Positions 31,390 to 40,256 of a DNA stretch of 64,000 bases are shown here, one piece after another. The position numbers and the translations under genes were made by a program. Every line of letters starts with the position of its first letter. Within the stretch, counting starts at the first letter, position 1. Source of the stretch: Clostridia bacterium (GTDB taxonomy: Bacteria; Bacillota; Clostridia; Lachnospirales; Bianqueaceae); assembly GCA_900764045.1 (NCBI GenBank), contig CAAFMN010000024.1, positions 62,001 through 126,000 of the forward strand, in the 5' to 3' direction. The notes below the pieces were generated by a model. The model was not told the DNA's origin. It saw only the letters and a list, made by a program, of their open reading frames with translations, and made no database searches.

Positions 31390-33372
31390 ATGAATCAATG
31401 GGATCAGAAGACAGTCAACGCGATTCGCGTATTATCAGCAGAGGCCATTCAGAAGGCCAATAGCGGCCATCCGGGGCTTCCGTTGGGCGCGGCGCCGGCT
31501 GCCTATACGTTGTGGCAGTATCAGCTTAAGGCCAATCCGGCCAATCCGCAGTGGAAGGACCGTGATCGTTTTGTACTGTCCGCGGGACACGGCTCTATGC
31601 TGCTGTACAGTCTGCTGCATTTATATGGATATGGACTGACGATTGAGGATCTGAAGGGATTTCGTCAGTGGCATACATTGACTCCGGGACATCCCGAAGT
31701 AGGACATACCAAGGGTGTGGAGACGACGACAGGCCCGCTGGGACAGGGCGTATCCAATGCGGTAGGTATGGCGATGGCGGAAGCGCATCTTGCGGCGATC
31801 TTTAATAGAGAAGGATATCCGGTAGTAGATCATCGTACCTATGCGTTGGTAGGTGATGGCTGCCTGATGGAAGGCATCAGCGGCGAGGCCTGCTCTCTGG
31901 CAGGTACATGGAAGCTGGGCAAGCTTACGGTTTTATATGATTCGAACAGCATCAGTATCGAAGGCAGCACGGATATCGCGTTTACCGAGAATGTAGGTAT
32001 GCGCTATGAAGCATACGGCTGGCAGGTGATTACCGTTGAGGACGGTAATGATATCGATACGATCGAGAAGGCGTTGGAAGCCGCTAAGGCGGAAACTGAG
32101 AAGCCGACACTGATCATCAATAAGACGCTGATCGGCTACGGCTGCCCCGCAAAGCAGGGTAAGGCGGCAGCGCATGGCGCGCCCCTGGGTCCGGAGAATC
32201 TCATCGCGCTGAAGGAGAATCTGGGATGGCCGGTAGATAAGGAGTTCTACGTACCGGATGAGGTATATGAGAATACTGCCAAGGCCGCCAAGAGAGGCGC
32301 GGAAGCTGAGGCTGCGTGGAACGCGATGTTTGCGGAATACTGTGAGAAGTATCCCGAGATGGCAAAACTGTGGAAGGATTATTTTGACGGCAACGGCTAC
32401 AGCGCCTGGGAGGATGGCGAGCTGTGGAAGAAGCCGGAGAAGGCCCTGGCGACCAGAGCGACTTCCGGAGAGATTATCAATAAGCTGGCGGACAAGCTGC
32501 CGAATCTTTTCGGCGGTTCTGCGGACCTGTCGCCTTCAACACTGACGATCATGAAGCAGCGCACGGATTTCTCCGCCCAGAATTATGCGGGCTCCAATCT
32601 GCATTTTGGTGTCAGAGAGCATGCGATGGCTGCGATTATCAATGGCGTGGCGCTGCATGGCGGACTGATTCCGTACTGCGCGACCTTCTTTGTATTCTCT
32701 GATTACATGAAGCACAGCATTCGTCTGGCTTCTCTGATGAAGCAGCGCGTGATCTATGTGCTGACACATGACAGTATCGGCGTAGGCGAGGACGGACCGA
32801 CTCATCAGCCGATTGAACAGCTTGCGGCTCTGCGTTCTATGCCGGGCATGACGGTATTCCGTCCCGCGGACTACAGCGAGACAGCGGCTGCGTATGCGTT
32901 TGCTATTGAGCATCAGGGACCGACGGCCATGGTACTGACCAGACAGAATCTTCCGCAGCTTCCGGAGACGGGTAAGGACGCCGCCAAGGGCGCTTATATC
33001 CTGCGTGACTCCAAGAAGGCTCTGCCGGATGTAATCCTGATGGCTTCCGGCTCAGAAGTAGAGCTGATCTATAAGGCATATGACGAGCTGCAGGCACAGG
33101 GAATCGATGCCCGCGTAGTCAGTGTACCTTCTTTTGAGAGATTCAACGCTCAGAGCGCGGAGTACAAGGAGAGCGTTATGCCGTTGGCTGTCAAGAAGCG
33201 TGTAGCGGTAGAGGCGGCCTGCTCATTTGGATGGCATCAGTACATTGGCCTGGAAGGCAAGATGATTGCGATGGATACCTTTGGACAGTGCGGACCGGCT
33301 GCGACCGTCTTTAAGGCCTTCGGATACACGGTAGACCATGTGGTTGAGGTAACCAAGAGTCTGTTTGAATGA
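31390..33372 (+). CDS. tkt: Transketolase
   Basis: A 660-aa, full-length transketolase of the non-oxidative pentose phosphate pathway. NSGHPGLPLGAAPAAYTLW and GDGCLMEGISGEACSLAG are thiamine-diphosphate binding regions, GVREHAMAAIINGVALHGG and HDSIGVGEDGPTHQPIEQ the pyrimidine domain with the catalytic Glu and His. The start is ATG 31390, with AGGAGG at 31376-31381; an in-frame ATG at 31369 precedes that SD and is unlikely. Own promoter and terminator, so monocistronic. Confidence 0.96.
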   Translation: MNQWDQKTVNAIRVLSAEAIQKANSGHPGLPLGAAPAAYTLWQYQLKANPANPQWKDRDRFVLSAGHGSMLLYSLLHLYGYGLTIEDLKGFRQWHTLTPGHPEVGHTKGVETTTGPLGQGVSNAVGMAMAEAHLAAIFNREGYPVVDHRTYALVGDGCLMEGISGEACSLAGTWKLGKLTVLYDSNSISIEGSTDIAFTENVGMRYEAYGWQVITVEDGNDIDTIEKALEAAKAETEKPTLIINKTLIGYGCPAKQGKAAAHGAPLGPENLIALKENLGWPVDKEFYVPDEVYENTAKAAKRGAEAEAAWNAMFAEYCEKYPEMAKLWKDYFDGNGYSAWEDGELWKKPEKALATRATSGEIINKLADKLPNLFGGSADLSPSTLTIMKQRTDFSAQNYAGSNLHFGVREHAMAAIINGVALHGGLIPYCATFFVFSDYMKHSIRLASLMKQRVIYVLTHDSIGVGEDGPTHQPIEQLAALRSMPGMTVFRPADYSETAAAYAFAIEHQGPTAMVLTRQNLPQLPETGKDAAKGAYILRDSKKALPDVILMASGSEVELIYKAYDELQAQGIDARVVSVPSFERFNAQSAEYKESVMPLAVKKRVAVEAACSFGWHQYIGLEGKMIAMDTFGQCGPAATVFKAFGYTVDHVVEVTKSLFE

Positions 33373-33385
33373 GAAGAAGTATATA

Positions 33386-33416
33386 AGGGGACTGTCTGAA
33401 GCAGTCCCCTATTTTT
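33386..33416 (+). terminator. Terminator of tkt
   Basis: AGGGGACTG (33386-33394) pairs with CAGTCCCCT (33402-33410), then ATTTTT. Confidence 0.9.
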
Positions 33417-33437
33417 AAATATAAGGAGGAAAAGCAT

Positions 33438-34403
33438 ATGAAATTGGGGGTATTTACACCGGTACTGTACGCACAGCCGCTGGAGAAGGCATTGGAGTAT
33501 CTGCATAGCCGCGGAGTACAGATGGCCGAGATCGGCGTGGGAGGGTGTCCCGGAGACAAACACTGTAAACCGGGGGAGCTGCTGGAGGATCCGGCTAAGC
33601 TCGCGGAGTTCCAGGAACTGTTCCGTAAGAATGAAATCGAGATCTCTGCCTTGAGCGCGCATGGCAATCCGGTTCATCCAGATCCGGATCAGGCGGCGAT
33701 GTACGATAAGGTCATCACGGACGCGATCCTTTTGGCGGAAAAACTGGGACTGCATCAGATCAATACGTTTTCCGGCTGCCCAGGCGATCATCCGGGAGCC
33801 AAGTATCCCAACTGGGTTGTCTGCCCGTGGCCCAATGACTTCCTGAAGGTACTCGATTACCAGTGGAATGAGGTTCTGATTCCCTATTGGCAGAAGAAGG
33901 CGGCGTTCGCGCTGGAGCACGGAGTGGATAAGATCGCACTGGAGCTGCATCCGGGTTTTTGCGTATATAATACAGAATCCATGCTCAAGCTCCGCGAGGC
34001 GGTCGGACCGGTGATGGGAGCCAATCTGGATCCGAGCCATCTGATATGGCAGGGCATGGATCCTGTGATGGTCATCCGTAAGCTCGGCAGCGCTATCTTC
34101 CATTTCCACGCCAAGGATACCAAGGTGGATCCGTATAATACGGCGGTTAACGGCGTATTGGATACCAAGCGCTACTCTGATGAAGCCAACCGTTCCTGGA
34201 TTTTCCGTACAGTAGGATACGGTCTGGATTACGCAAAGTGGAAAGAGATCATGAGCGCACTGAGAATGGTGGGATATGATTATGCCATCAGTATTGAACA
34301 TGAGGATGGCCTGATGAGCCCGGGCGAGGGACTGGATAAGGCGATCGAGTTCTTAAAAGAAGTTATGATCTATGAAGAAAAAGGCAGCATGTGGTGGGTG
34401 TAA
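33438..34403 (+). CDS. Sugar phosphate isomerase/epimerase-like TIM-barrel protein
   Basis: A 321-aa protein of the xylose isomerase-like TIM-barrel (AP endonuclease 2) superfamily. GVFTPVLYAQPLEKALEYL starts the barrel; ALELHPGFCVYN, GANLDPSHLIWQGMDP, FHFHAKDTKVDP and ISIEHEDGLMSP supply the metal-binding Glu, Asp/His, His and Glu. Commonly annotated as sugar phosphate isomerase/epimerase in myo-inositol-like or aldose pathways; the substrate is not evident. It leads the following oxidoreductase operon (25 nt gap). Confidence 0.85.
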   Translation: MKLGVFTPVLYAQPLEKALEYLHSRGVQMAEIGVGGCPGDKHCKPGELLEDPAKLAEFQELFRKNEIEISALSAHGNPVHPDPDQAAMYDKVITDAILLAEKLGLHQINTFSGCPGDHPGAKYPNWVVCPWPNDFLKVLDYQWNEVLIPYWQKKAAFALEHGVDKIALELHPGFCVYNTESMLKLREAVGPVMGANLDPSHLIWQGMDPVMVIRKLGSAIFHFHAKDTKVDPYNTAVNGVLDTKRYSDEANRSWIFRTVGYGLDYAKWKEIMSALRMVGYDYAISIEHEDGLMSPGEGLDKAIEFLKEVMIYEEKGSMWWV

Positions 34404-34428
34404 ATTCACCATGGTAGGAGGAAAAGCA

Positions 34429-35883
34429 GTGTATGACGTGGCTGTAATCGGAGCCGGCGTAATCGGAGGAATGATTGCGCGGGAATTATCCAGATACCGC
34501 TTATCTGTGATCGTATTGGAAAAGGCGCATGATGTCGCGATGGGGACAACCAAGGCAAACAGCGCGATCGTTCATGCGGGATTTGACGCGGAGAGCGGCA
34601 CAATGAAAGCAAGAATGAATGTGCGCGGTTCGGAAAAGATGGAAGAACTGTGTAAGCAGCTGGGGGTAAAATATCAAAGGAATGGATCCCTGGTAATCGC
34701 GTATCGACCGCAGGATATGGAGAAAGTGTATGAACTGTATGAGAGAGGCAGAAAAAATGGCGTTCGGGATCTTGCGGTCCTGGACGCAGAAGCGCTTAAA
34801 GCGATGGAGCCGTCGCTGTCTCAAGAAGCTGTTGGTGCATTGTACGCACCGACTGGGGCGATCCTCTGCCCCTACGAATTCAATATCGCGCTGATCGGCA
34901 ATGCCATGGATAACGGGGGCGAGCTGTATCTGGATTATGAAGTCAGTCAGATTCGCTCGGCAGAGAATTATTATGAGATTACGGACGGCAAGACACCGGT
35001 GCAGGCTCGTTTTGTCGTCAACGCGGCCGGAATCTACGCGGACCGTGTGGCAGAGATGGTAGGAGACCATTCCTTCCGCATCCATCCTCGTAAGGGACAG
35101 TATATGCTTCTGGATCACGACTGTGTGGGCGATATCACGCATACGCTTTTTAACGTGCCCAATGAGCTGGGCAAGGGAATCCTGGTGACTCCGACAGTGG
35201 ACAGTAACCTTCTGTTGGGACCGACGGCGGAGGATCAGGAGGACCGGGAGGATACCTCGACAACGGCGCAGGGACTGCAGAGTGTGCAGGCGAACGCCCG
35301 CAAGGTCGTTCCAAGCGTAAATCTGCGCGGAGTGATCACGGCGTTTGCCGGATTGCGAGCTGTTGGAGATACAGGAGATTTTATCCTGAAGAGTCCACGG
35401 CAGGGATTCTGGAATGCTGCGGGGATCGAGTCCCCGGGGCTTTCCAGTGCGCCTGCGATTGCTGAGTATATTGTTGAAGGGATGCGGGAACAGGGATTGG
35501 AGCTTATAGAAAAAGCGCAGTTCAACCCCTGCCGGAAAGCGCTGCATGATTTTTCAGCGATGAGTATAGAAGAGAAAAATCATGTGATTCAGAAGAACCC
35601 TCTGTACGGGCACATTATCTGCCGCTGCGAGAGCATCAGTGAAGGAGAGATTGTGGAGGCGATCCGTCAGAATCCGCCGGCCAGGGACCTGGATGGTGTG
35701 AAGCGCAGGACGAGAGCCGGAATGGGCCGCTGCCAGGGAGGCTTCTGCGGTCCGATGGTGACAGAGATTCTGGCCAGAGAGTGGAATGTGCCGATCGAAC
35801 AGATCACAAAATTCGGTGGAAAGTCCTATCTGAATGTGGGACATACCAGAGAGGAGAACGCTCATGCAGATGAAAAAGATTGA
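34429..35883 (+). CDS. FAD-dependent oxidoreductase with BFD-like [2Fe-2S] domain (GlpA/LhgO-like)
   Basis: A 484-aa flavoenzyme. YDVAVIGAGVIGGMIAREL binds FAD; GTTKANSAIVHAGFDAESGT and KGQYMLLDHD are typical of GlpA-type glycerol-3-phosphate or 2-hydroxyglutarate oxidoreductases. The C-terminus CRCESISEGEIVEAIRQNPP with GMGRCQGGFCGPMVTEIL is a bacterioferritin-associated-ferredoxin-like domain with four Cys. Start chosen at GTG 34429 (AGGAGG 7 nt upstream); the frame is open to 34372 within the previous gene. It overlaps the next gene by 20 nt. Likely a subunit of an anaerobic dehydrogenase with the next two products. Confidence 0.88.
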   Translation: MYDVAVIGAGVIGGMIARELSRYRLSVIVLEKAHDVAMGTTKANSAIVHAGFDAESGTMKARMNVRGSEKMEELCKQLGVKYQRNGSLVIAYRPQDMEKVYELYERGRKNGVRDLAVLDAEALKAMEPSLSQEAVGALYAPTGAILCPYEFNIALIGNAMDNGGELYLDYEVSQIRSAENYYEITDGKTPVQARFVVNAAGIYADRVAEMVGDHSFRIHPRKGQYMLLDHDCVGDITHTLFNVPNELGKGILVTPTVDSNLLLGPTAEDQEDREDTSTTAQGLQSVQANARKVVPSVNLRGVITAFAGLRAVGDTGDFILKSPRQGFWNAAGIESPGLSSAPAIAEYIVEGMREQGLELIEKAQFNPCRKALHDFSAMSIEEKNHVIQKNPLYGHIICRCESISEGEIVEAIRQNPPARDLDGVKRRTRAGMGRCQGGFCGPMVTEILAREWNVPIEQITKFGGKSYLNVGHTREENAHADEKD

Positions 35884-37114
35884 TCTGGTTGTCATCGGCG
35901 GAGGCCCGGCAGGCATGGGAGCGGCGATTGCCGCATATGATGCCGGGGTACGGGATATTCTGGTATTGGAGCGTGATCACCGTCTGGGAGGGATACTGGA
36001 GCAATGTATCCATAACGGATTTGGACTGCACCGCTTCAAGGAAGAACTGACGGGACCAGAATACGCGTGGCGTTTTGAAAAAGAGCTTCGCGCGCGCCAG
36101 ATTCCATTCCGGCTCAATACGATGGTATTGGAGATCTCTCAGGACCGTGTAGTGACAGCGATAAATTCCGAGGAAGGAATCTTTCAGATTCAGGCTGGGG
36201 CGGTGGTTCTGGCCATGGGATGCCGGGAGAGGCCGAGAGGCGCGCTCAATACGCCGGGTACCCGGCCGGCCGGAATCTATACGGCGGGAACGGCGCAGCG
36301 TTTTATCAATATTATGGGGTATATGCCCGGTAAAAAAGTGGTGATCCTGGGTTCCGGCGATATCGGTCTAATCATGGCCAGGCGCATGACCTGGGAAGGG
36401 GCCAAAGTCGAGATGGTGCTGGAACTGATGCCGTATTCCGGCGGATTGACGAGGAATATTGTACAGTGTCTGCAGGATAATAATATTCCTCTGCTGCTGA
36501 GCCATACAATTGTAGAGATTCATGGCAAGGAGCGGGTGACGGGAGTGACCATTGCTCAGGTAGATGAGAATCGCCAGCCCATAATGGAGACAGCAAGATA
36601 TGTAGAGTGCGATACAGTTCTCCTGTCTGTAGGACTTTTGCCGGAGAATGAGCTGACACGCAAGGCGGGGGTTCCGATGGACCGGATGACTTCAGGAGCG
36701 CTGGTAGATCAGCGCAGAATGACGGAGATTCCCGGAATTTTTGCCTGTGGAAATGTATTGCATGTGCATGATCTGGTAGACTATGTATCAGAAGAGGCGG
36801 AGATCGCGGGACGCGGAGCGGCGGCGTTTTTGAAGGAGAATTCCTCGGATGACTGCCATATCGCGGTAAAGCCGGGGAATGGCGTACGCTATACTCTGCC
36901 GCAGCGAATCAGCGCATCAGAGGATACGACAGTATTCTTCCGCGTGAGCGATGTGCATCAGGCTGTTAAGGTTTGTGTCAAGGCAGACGGTGTAACGCTG
37001 ATCAGTAAGAGGCGTCCGAGAGTCGCACCCGGAGAAATGGAGACGGTAAAGCTCGGCGCCGGACTGATAGCAGAGCATCGGGGACAGACACTGACGATTG
37101 AACTGGAGGAGTAA
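35864..37114 (+). CDS. NAD(P)/FAD-dependent oxidoreductase (GlpB/HcnB-like partner)
   Basis: A 416-aa flavoprotein. IDLVVIGGGPAGMGAAIAAY binds FAD and KKVVILGSGDIGLIMARRMT is the second, NAD(P)-binding Rossmann motif. GIFACGNVLHVHDLVDYVSE closes the FAD site. The C-terminal 100 residues form an extra beta domain. ATG 35864 with GAGGAG upstream; another in-frame ATG follows at 35870. Encoded between the GlpA-like and DUF1667 proteins, the standard three-gene set of Clostridial anaerobic glycerol-3-phosphate dehydrogenase-like complexes. Confidence 0.88.
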   Translation: MQMKKIDLVVIGGGPAGMGAAIAAYDAGVRDILVLERDHRLGGILEQCIHNGFGLHRFKEELTGPEYAWRFEKELRARQIPFRLNTMVLEISQDRVVTAINSEEGIFQIQAGAVVLAMGCRERPRGALNTPGTRPAGIYTAGTAQRFINIMGYMPGKKVVILGSGDIGLIMARRMTWEGAKVEMVLELMPYSGGLTRNIVQCLQDNNIPLLLSHTIVEIHGKERVTGVTIAQVDENRQPIMETARYVECDTVLLSVGLLPENELTRKAGVPMDRMTSGALVDQRRMTEIPGIFACGNVLHVHDLVDYVSEEAEIAGRGAAAFLKENSSDDCHIAVKPGNGVRYTLPQRISASEDTTVFFRVSDVHQAVKVCVKADGVTLISKRRPRVAPGEMETVKLGAGLIAEHRGQTLTIELEE

Positions 37115-37118
37115 CAGG

Positions 37119-37469
37119 ATGGAACGGGAGATCATCTGTACCAATTGTCCGATGGGATGTCATGTGACCGTAGAGCTGAACGGAGAAGAGATCGTTAAGA
37201 TTACAGGCAACACCTGTGCCAGAGGAGAGCGGTATGCCAGAAACGAGATTACGGATCCCAAGCGGACAGTAACGACAACGGTGGCTCTGTCCGATGGCAG
37301 CGTATTGCCTGTCAAGTCCGACGCCCCCCTGTCTAAAAAGCATATCGCACAGTACCTGGAAGCGATCCACGAAATCCGCGCAGAACGTCCGGTGCTGATC
37401 GGGGATGTGCTGTTAGAGGACATTGACGGGCAGGGAGTCAACATTGTCGCGACGCAGAACGCGTTTTAA
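37119..37469 (+). CDS. DUF1667 protein, small subunit of the oxidoreductase complex
   Basis: A 116-aa protein. ICTNCPMGCHVTVELNG and ITGNTCARGERYARNEIT give the CxxCxxxC and a fourth Cys that should bind an iron-sulfur cluster, as in formate dehydrogenase-like small domains. DUF1667 proteins usually accompany the GlpA/GlpB-like pair, as here. It begins 4 nt after the upstream stop with GGAGGAG as SD, and the HAD gene follows after 8 nt. Confidence 0.88.
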   Translation: MEREIICTNCPMGCHVTVELNGEEIVKITGNTCARGERYARNEITDPKRTVTTTVALSDGSVLPVKSDAPLSKKHIAQYLEAIHEIRAERPVLIGDVLLEDIDGQGVNIVATQNAF

Positions 37470-37477
37470 GGTGAATT

Positions 37478-38257
37478 ATGGGAGTATTCGATACTAAAAA
37501 ACTATATGTACTGGATATGGACGGGACGATCTATTTGGGGTCCCGTCTGTTTCCGGAGACCATCCCCTTTTTGAAAAGGGTGAAGGAGCACGGAAAACGC
37601 TATATCTTTTTTACCAACAATTCCTCCAGATCGCCGGAGACCTATGTAAAAAGGCTGAACGGCATGGGAATACAGGCATCGAGGGAAGACATTGTGACTT
37701 CCGGAGATGTAATGATCCATTTCCTAAAGACGCATCGCCCGGGTAAAAAAGTGTATCTTCTGGGTACACCGGATCTGCGGCGCAGCTTTCAGGAAGCGGG
37801 CATCCCGCTGACAGAGGAGATGCCGGATATTGTGCTGTTGGGCTTTGATACGACGCTGACCTATGAGAAACTGGAGCGGGCCTGCCATTATATCCGTTCC
37901 GGAGCGGAATTTTTGTGTACGCATGAAGATATCAACTGTCCGACAGAATATGGGTTTATGCCGGATGCCGGCGCCATGTGCGCCCTGATTACGGCATCGA
38001 CAGGAGTTGCCCCAAGGTTTACGGGAAAGCCGCACGCGGAAGTGCTGGAAATTCTGGAAGCGAAGACAGGAATCTGCCGTCAGGATATGGTGGCGGTAGG
38101 GGATAGACTGTATACGGATATCGCGCTGGGAGCACGAAATGGCGTGAGTTCCGTCCTCGTACTATCCGGTGAGACAACGATGGAGGATCTGGCGCGTTCG
38201 GAGATTCGACCAACCGTAGTCCTACCGAATATCGGGAGCTTGGAAACAGAAACGTAA
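37478..38257 (+). CDS. HAD-IIA family sugar/glycerol phosphatase (NagD/AraL-like)
   Basis: A 259-aa HAD-IIA hydrolase. LYVLDMDGTIYLGSRLFPET has the nucleophile DxDGT; FFTNNSSRSPETYVKRL is motif II; GKPHAEVLEILEAKTG and VGDRLYTDIALGARNGV are motifs III and IV. Size and cap type fit NagD/AraL/p-nitrophenylphosphatase proteins. As the last gene of the GlpA/GlpB-like operon it may dephosphorylate a related polyol or sugar phosphate. Confidence 0.88.
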   Translation: MGVFDTKKLYVLDMDGTIYLGSRLFPETIPFLKRVKEHGKRYIFFTNNSSRSPETYVKRLNGMGIQASREDIVTSGDVMIHFLKTHRPGKKVYLLGTPDLRRSFQEAGIPLTEEMPDIVLLGFDTTLTYEKLERACHYIRSGAEFLCTHEDINCPTEYGFMPDAGAMCALITASTGVAPRFTGKPHAEVLEILEAKTGICRQDMVAVGDRLYTDIALGARNGVSSVLVLSGETTMEDLARSEIRPTVVLPNIGSLETET

Positions 38258-38275
38258 ACTAAAAATAAAAAAAGG

Positions 38276-38303
38276 TTGACAAATCATAAAAGTATGGTAT
38301 ACT
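38276..38303 (+). promoter_or_regulatory. Promoter of bioY
   Basis: TTGACA (38276-38281), 16 bp, TATACT (38298-38303). Confidence 0.7.
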
Positions 38304-38344
38304 TCTCGTTGGCAATTGGTTTACTAATGAGGGGAGTTATTATC

Positions 38345-38884
38345 ATGCAAAAGAAGTCATCTTTATTAAAGCTTGTTTTATGTGCGCTCTTTACGGCGCT
38401 GCTGGCGGCATGTTCTCAGATTCAGATTCCGCTGCCCTACGTTCCGATCAATTTGGCGCTCTTTGCGGTGCATCTTGCCGGAGCGCTTCTGGGGCCCCTG
38501 TATGGCGGAGTCAGTGTATTGATCTATCTGCTGCTTGCGGTTGTCGGTGTGCCGGTTCTGGCTGGCTTTCGCGGCGGCTTGGGCGCGCTCATGGGTTCGA
38601 CCGGCGGCTATGTGGTCGGGTATATTTTTACGGCTGTAATCGCCGGGTTTGGATCCAGATACTGGGGCGACCGCTTCTGGAAGCTCTGTGTGAGCATGAC
38701 CGTCGGTTTTGTAGTCTGCTATGTTTTCGGAACGATCTGGTATATGATCCTGAGCGGCAACAGTTTGGCTGTCAGCCTGTCCTATTGTGTCTGGCCGTTT
38801 ATACCGGGAGACATCGTGAAGGTTCTGCTGGCCGCGCTGCTGACGCTGCGGCTGAGGAAGCCCCTGGCTGCGATTTTACAATAA
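38345..38884 (+). CDS. bioY: Biotin ECF transporter substrate-binding protein BioY
   Basis: A 179-aa membrane protein with five to six spans. CSQIQIPLPYVPINLALFAV and GVSVLIYLLLAVVGVPVLAG, GFRGGLGALMGSTGGYVVGY are the BioY signature blocks that bind biotin. It delivers biotin to the shared ECF ATPase/transmembrane module coded elsewhere. ATG 38345 has GAGGGGAG upstream; the frame is open earlier but over the promoter. The OadB-type biotin-dependent pump follows, which makes functional sense. Confidence 0.92.
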   Translation: MQKKSSLLKLVLCALFTALLAACSQIQIPLPYVPINLALFAVHLAGALLGPLYGGVSVLIYLLLAVVGVPVLAGFRGGLGALMGSTGGYVVGYIFTAVIAGFGSRYWGDRFWKLCVSMTVGFVVCYVFGTIWYMILSGNSLAVSLSYCVWPFIPGDIVKVLLAALLTLRLRKPLAAILQ

Positions 38885-38890
38885 AAAGGA

Positions 38891-38920
38891 TTGACAAAAC
38901 TCTACGCAGTGTTTTATAAT
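38891..38920 (+). promoter_or_regulatory. Promoter of the oadB leader
   Basis: TTGACA (38891-38896), 18 bp, TATAAT (38915-38920). Confidence 0.8.
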
Positions 38921-38927
38921 GAAATTG

Positions 38928-39023
38928 CTTCAGGGGAGTAGTCAGCACGATCTGTGCGGTTAAATCAACATCCTGCTGCACAGGAGACTGTGCTTCTGGT
39001 TTAACATGAAATGGCAAGACCTG
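38928..39023 (+). ncRNA. yybP-ykoY-like metal-ion riboswitch candidate (alternatively Na+-I type)
   Basis: The leader has GGGGAGTAG (38933-38941) and GCAAGACC (39014-39021), the two strands of the conserved yybP-ykoY (Mn2+) core. P1 is CAGG/CCTG (38931-38934 with 39020-39023). Two side helices are GCAC/GTGC (38945-38948 / 38954-38957) and GTTAAA/TTTAAC (38959-38964 / 39000-39005), the latter topped by GCACAG/CTGTGC with a GAGA loop. The 3' strand of P1 is also the 5' arm of a terminator (39018-39051), a classic transcription switch. A sodium pump downstream makes a Na+-sensing relative (DUF1646/Na+-I) an alternative. Confidence 0.65.
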
Positions 39024-39051
39024 TACCGTGGTAAACGGTACAGGTCTTTTT
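39018..39051 (+). terminator. Riboswitch expression-platform terminator
   Basis: GACCTGTACCG (39018-39028) pairs with CGGTACAGGTC (39036-39046), then TTTTT. It is mutually exclusive with P1 of the leader RNA. Confidence 0.88.
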
Positions 39052-39116
39052 ATAAGGAAAAAGACAGCGCGGAAAAGGCTGAAGCTCCGCCTAAATATTT
39101 TTAGGAGGAAGATGTA

Positions 39117-40244
39117 ATGGAATTTTTGTATGAGGGATTGCTTGCGATTACCTGGCAGCAGGTAGTAATGTTCTGTGTCGGCGGACTCCTGATCTATCTT
39201 GCGGTCTGTAAGGACTTTGAACCCGCGCTGCTGCTGCCCATGGGGTTTGGCGCGATTCTGGTCAATCTCCCATTTTCCGGAGTGCTGAACCAGGTGCAGG
39301 GCGGTATTGAGTCCGGTGGTATCATCGAGTGGCTGTTCAATGTAGGAATCGAGGCGGCGGAAGCGATGCCGATTCTTCTCTTTATCGGTATCGGGGCGAT
39401 GATCGATTTCGGGCCGCTTCTATCCAACCCGAAGATGTTTCTGTTCGGAGCGGCAGCGCAGTTTGGTATTTTCGCGGCGCTTTCGTTTGCGGCGCTCTGC
39501 GGATTTGATCTGAAGGACGCGGCTTCGATCGGTATTATCGGCGCGGCGGACGGCCCGACAGCGATTCTGGTATCACAGGTGCTGGGATCCAATTATATGG
39601 GGCCGATCGCGGTGGTTGCCTACTCTTATATGGCGTTGGTGCCGATCATTCAGCCGGCAGTGATCAAACTGATCACGACCAAGAAGGAACGCGCTATCCA
39701 TATGGATCATGTGGCGACTCGGCCGATCAGCAAGAGAACAAGAATTCTTTTCCCGATTATTGTTACAATTGTCGCGGGTCTGGTGGCTCCGATGTCCGTG
39801 AGTCTGGTCGGCGCGCTGATGTTCGGTAATCTGCTGAGAGAATGCAAGGTGCTGGATAACTTGTCGAAGACCGCGCAGAACGAATTCTCCAATATCATTA
39901 CATTGCTTTTGGGTCTGACGATCTCTTTCAGCATGAGAGCGGAGCAGTTCGTGACGGTGCAGACGCTGATCATCATGCTGATCGGTCTGGGCGCGTTTAT
40001 CTTTGATACGGTAGGCGGCGTGCTGTTTGCCAAATTCTTGAATCTTTTCAGTAAGAAGAAGATCAATCCGATGATCGGAGCCGCCGGTATCTCCGCGTTT
40101 CCGATGTCCGCGCGAGTTGTCCAGAAGCTGGCCCAGTCGGAGGATAAGACCAATCATCTGCTGATGGAAGCGGTCGGCGCCAATGTATCTGGTCAGATCG
40201 CGTCGGTTGTTGCAGGCGGTATGATTCTGGGATTCTTTATTTAA
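39117..40244 (+). CDS. Sodium-pumping decarboxylase beta subunit (OadB/GcdB/MmdB)
   Basis: A 375-aa membrane protein with about nine spans. GVEAAEAMPILLFIGIGAMI-like text (VGIEAAEAMPILLFIGIGAM) and GAADGPTAILVSQVLGSNYM are the conserved sodium-path blocks with the essential Asp, and GAAGISAFPMSARVVQKLAQ is the C-terminal signature. The beta subunit couples decarboxylation of carboxybiotin to Na+ export. No alpha or biotin-carrier gene is next to it, only a 54-aa membrane protein. TTAGGAGGAAG precedes the ATG. Expression is probably set by the structured leader. Confidence 0.93.
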   Translation: MEFLYEGLLAITWQQVVMFCVGGLLIYLAVCKDFEPALLLPMGFGAILVNLPFSGVLNQVQGGIESGGIIEWLFNVGIEAAEAMPILLFIGIGAMIDFGPLLSNPKMFLFGAAAQFGIFAALSFAALCGFDLKDAASIGIIGAADGPTAILVSQVLGSNYMGPIAVVAYSYMALVPIIQPAVIKLITTKKERAIHMDHVATRPISKRTRILFPIIVTIVAGLVAPMSVSLVGALMFGNLLRECKVLDNLSKTAQNEFSNIITLLLGLTISFSMRAEQFVTVQTLIIMLIGLGAFIFDTVGGVLFAKFLNLFSKKKINPMIGAAGISAFPMSARVVQKLAQSEDKTNHLLMEAVGANVSGQIASVVAGGMILGFFI

Positions 40245-40256
40245 GGAGGGAAAGAT

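Noticed and set aside
33237..34301. 354-codon minus-strand frame over the end of tkt and the isomerase gene
   Set aside because: Crosses two real genes and a strong terminator; composition is that of an antisense shadow.
38304..38344. BirA-type biotin operator ahead of bioY
   Set aside because: TTGGTTTACTAA looks suggestive, but no proper inverted pair of GTTAAC-like half sites could be found.
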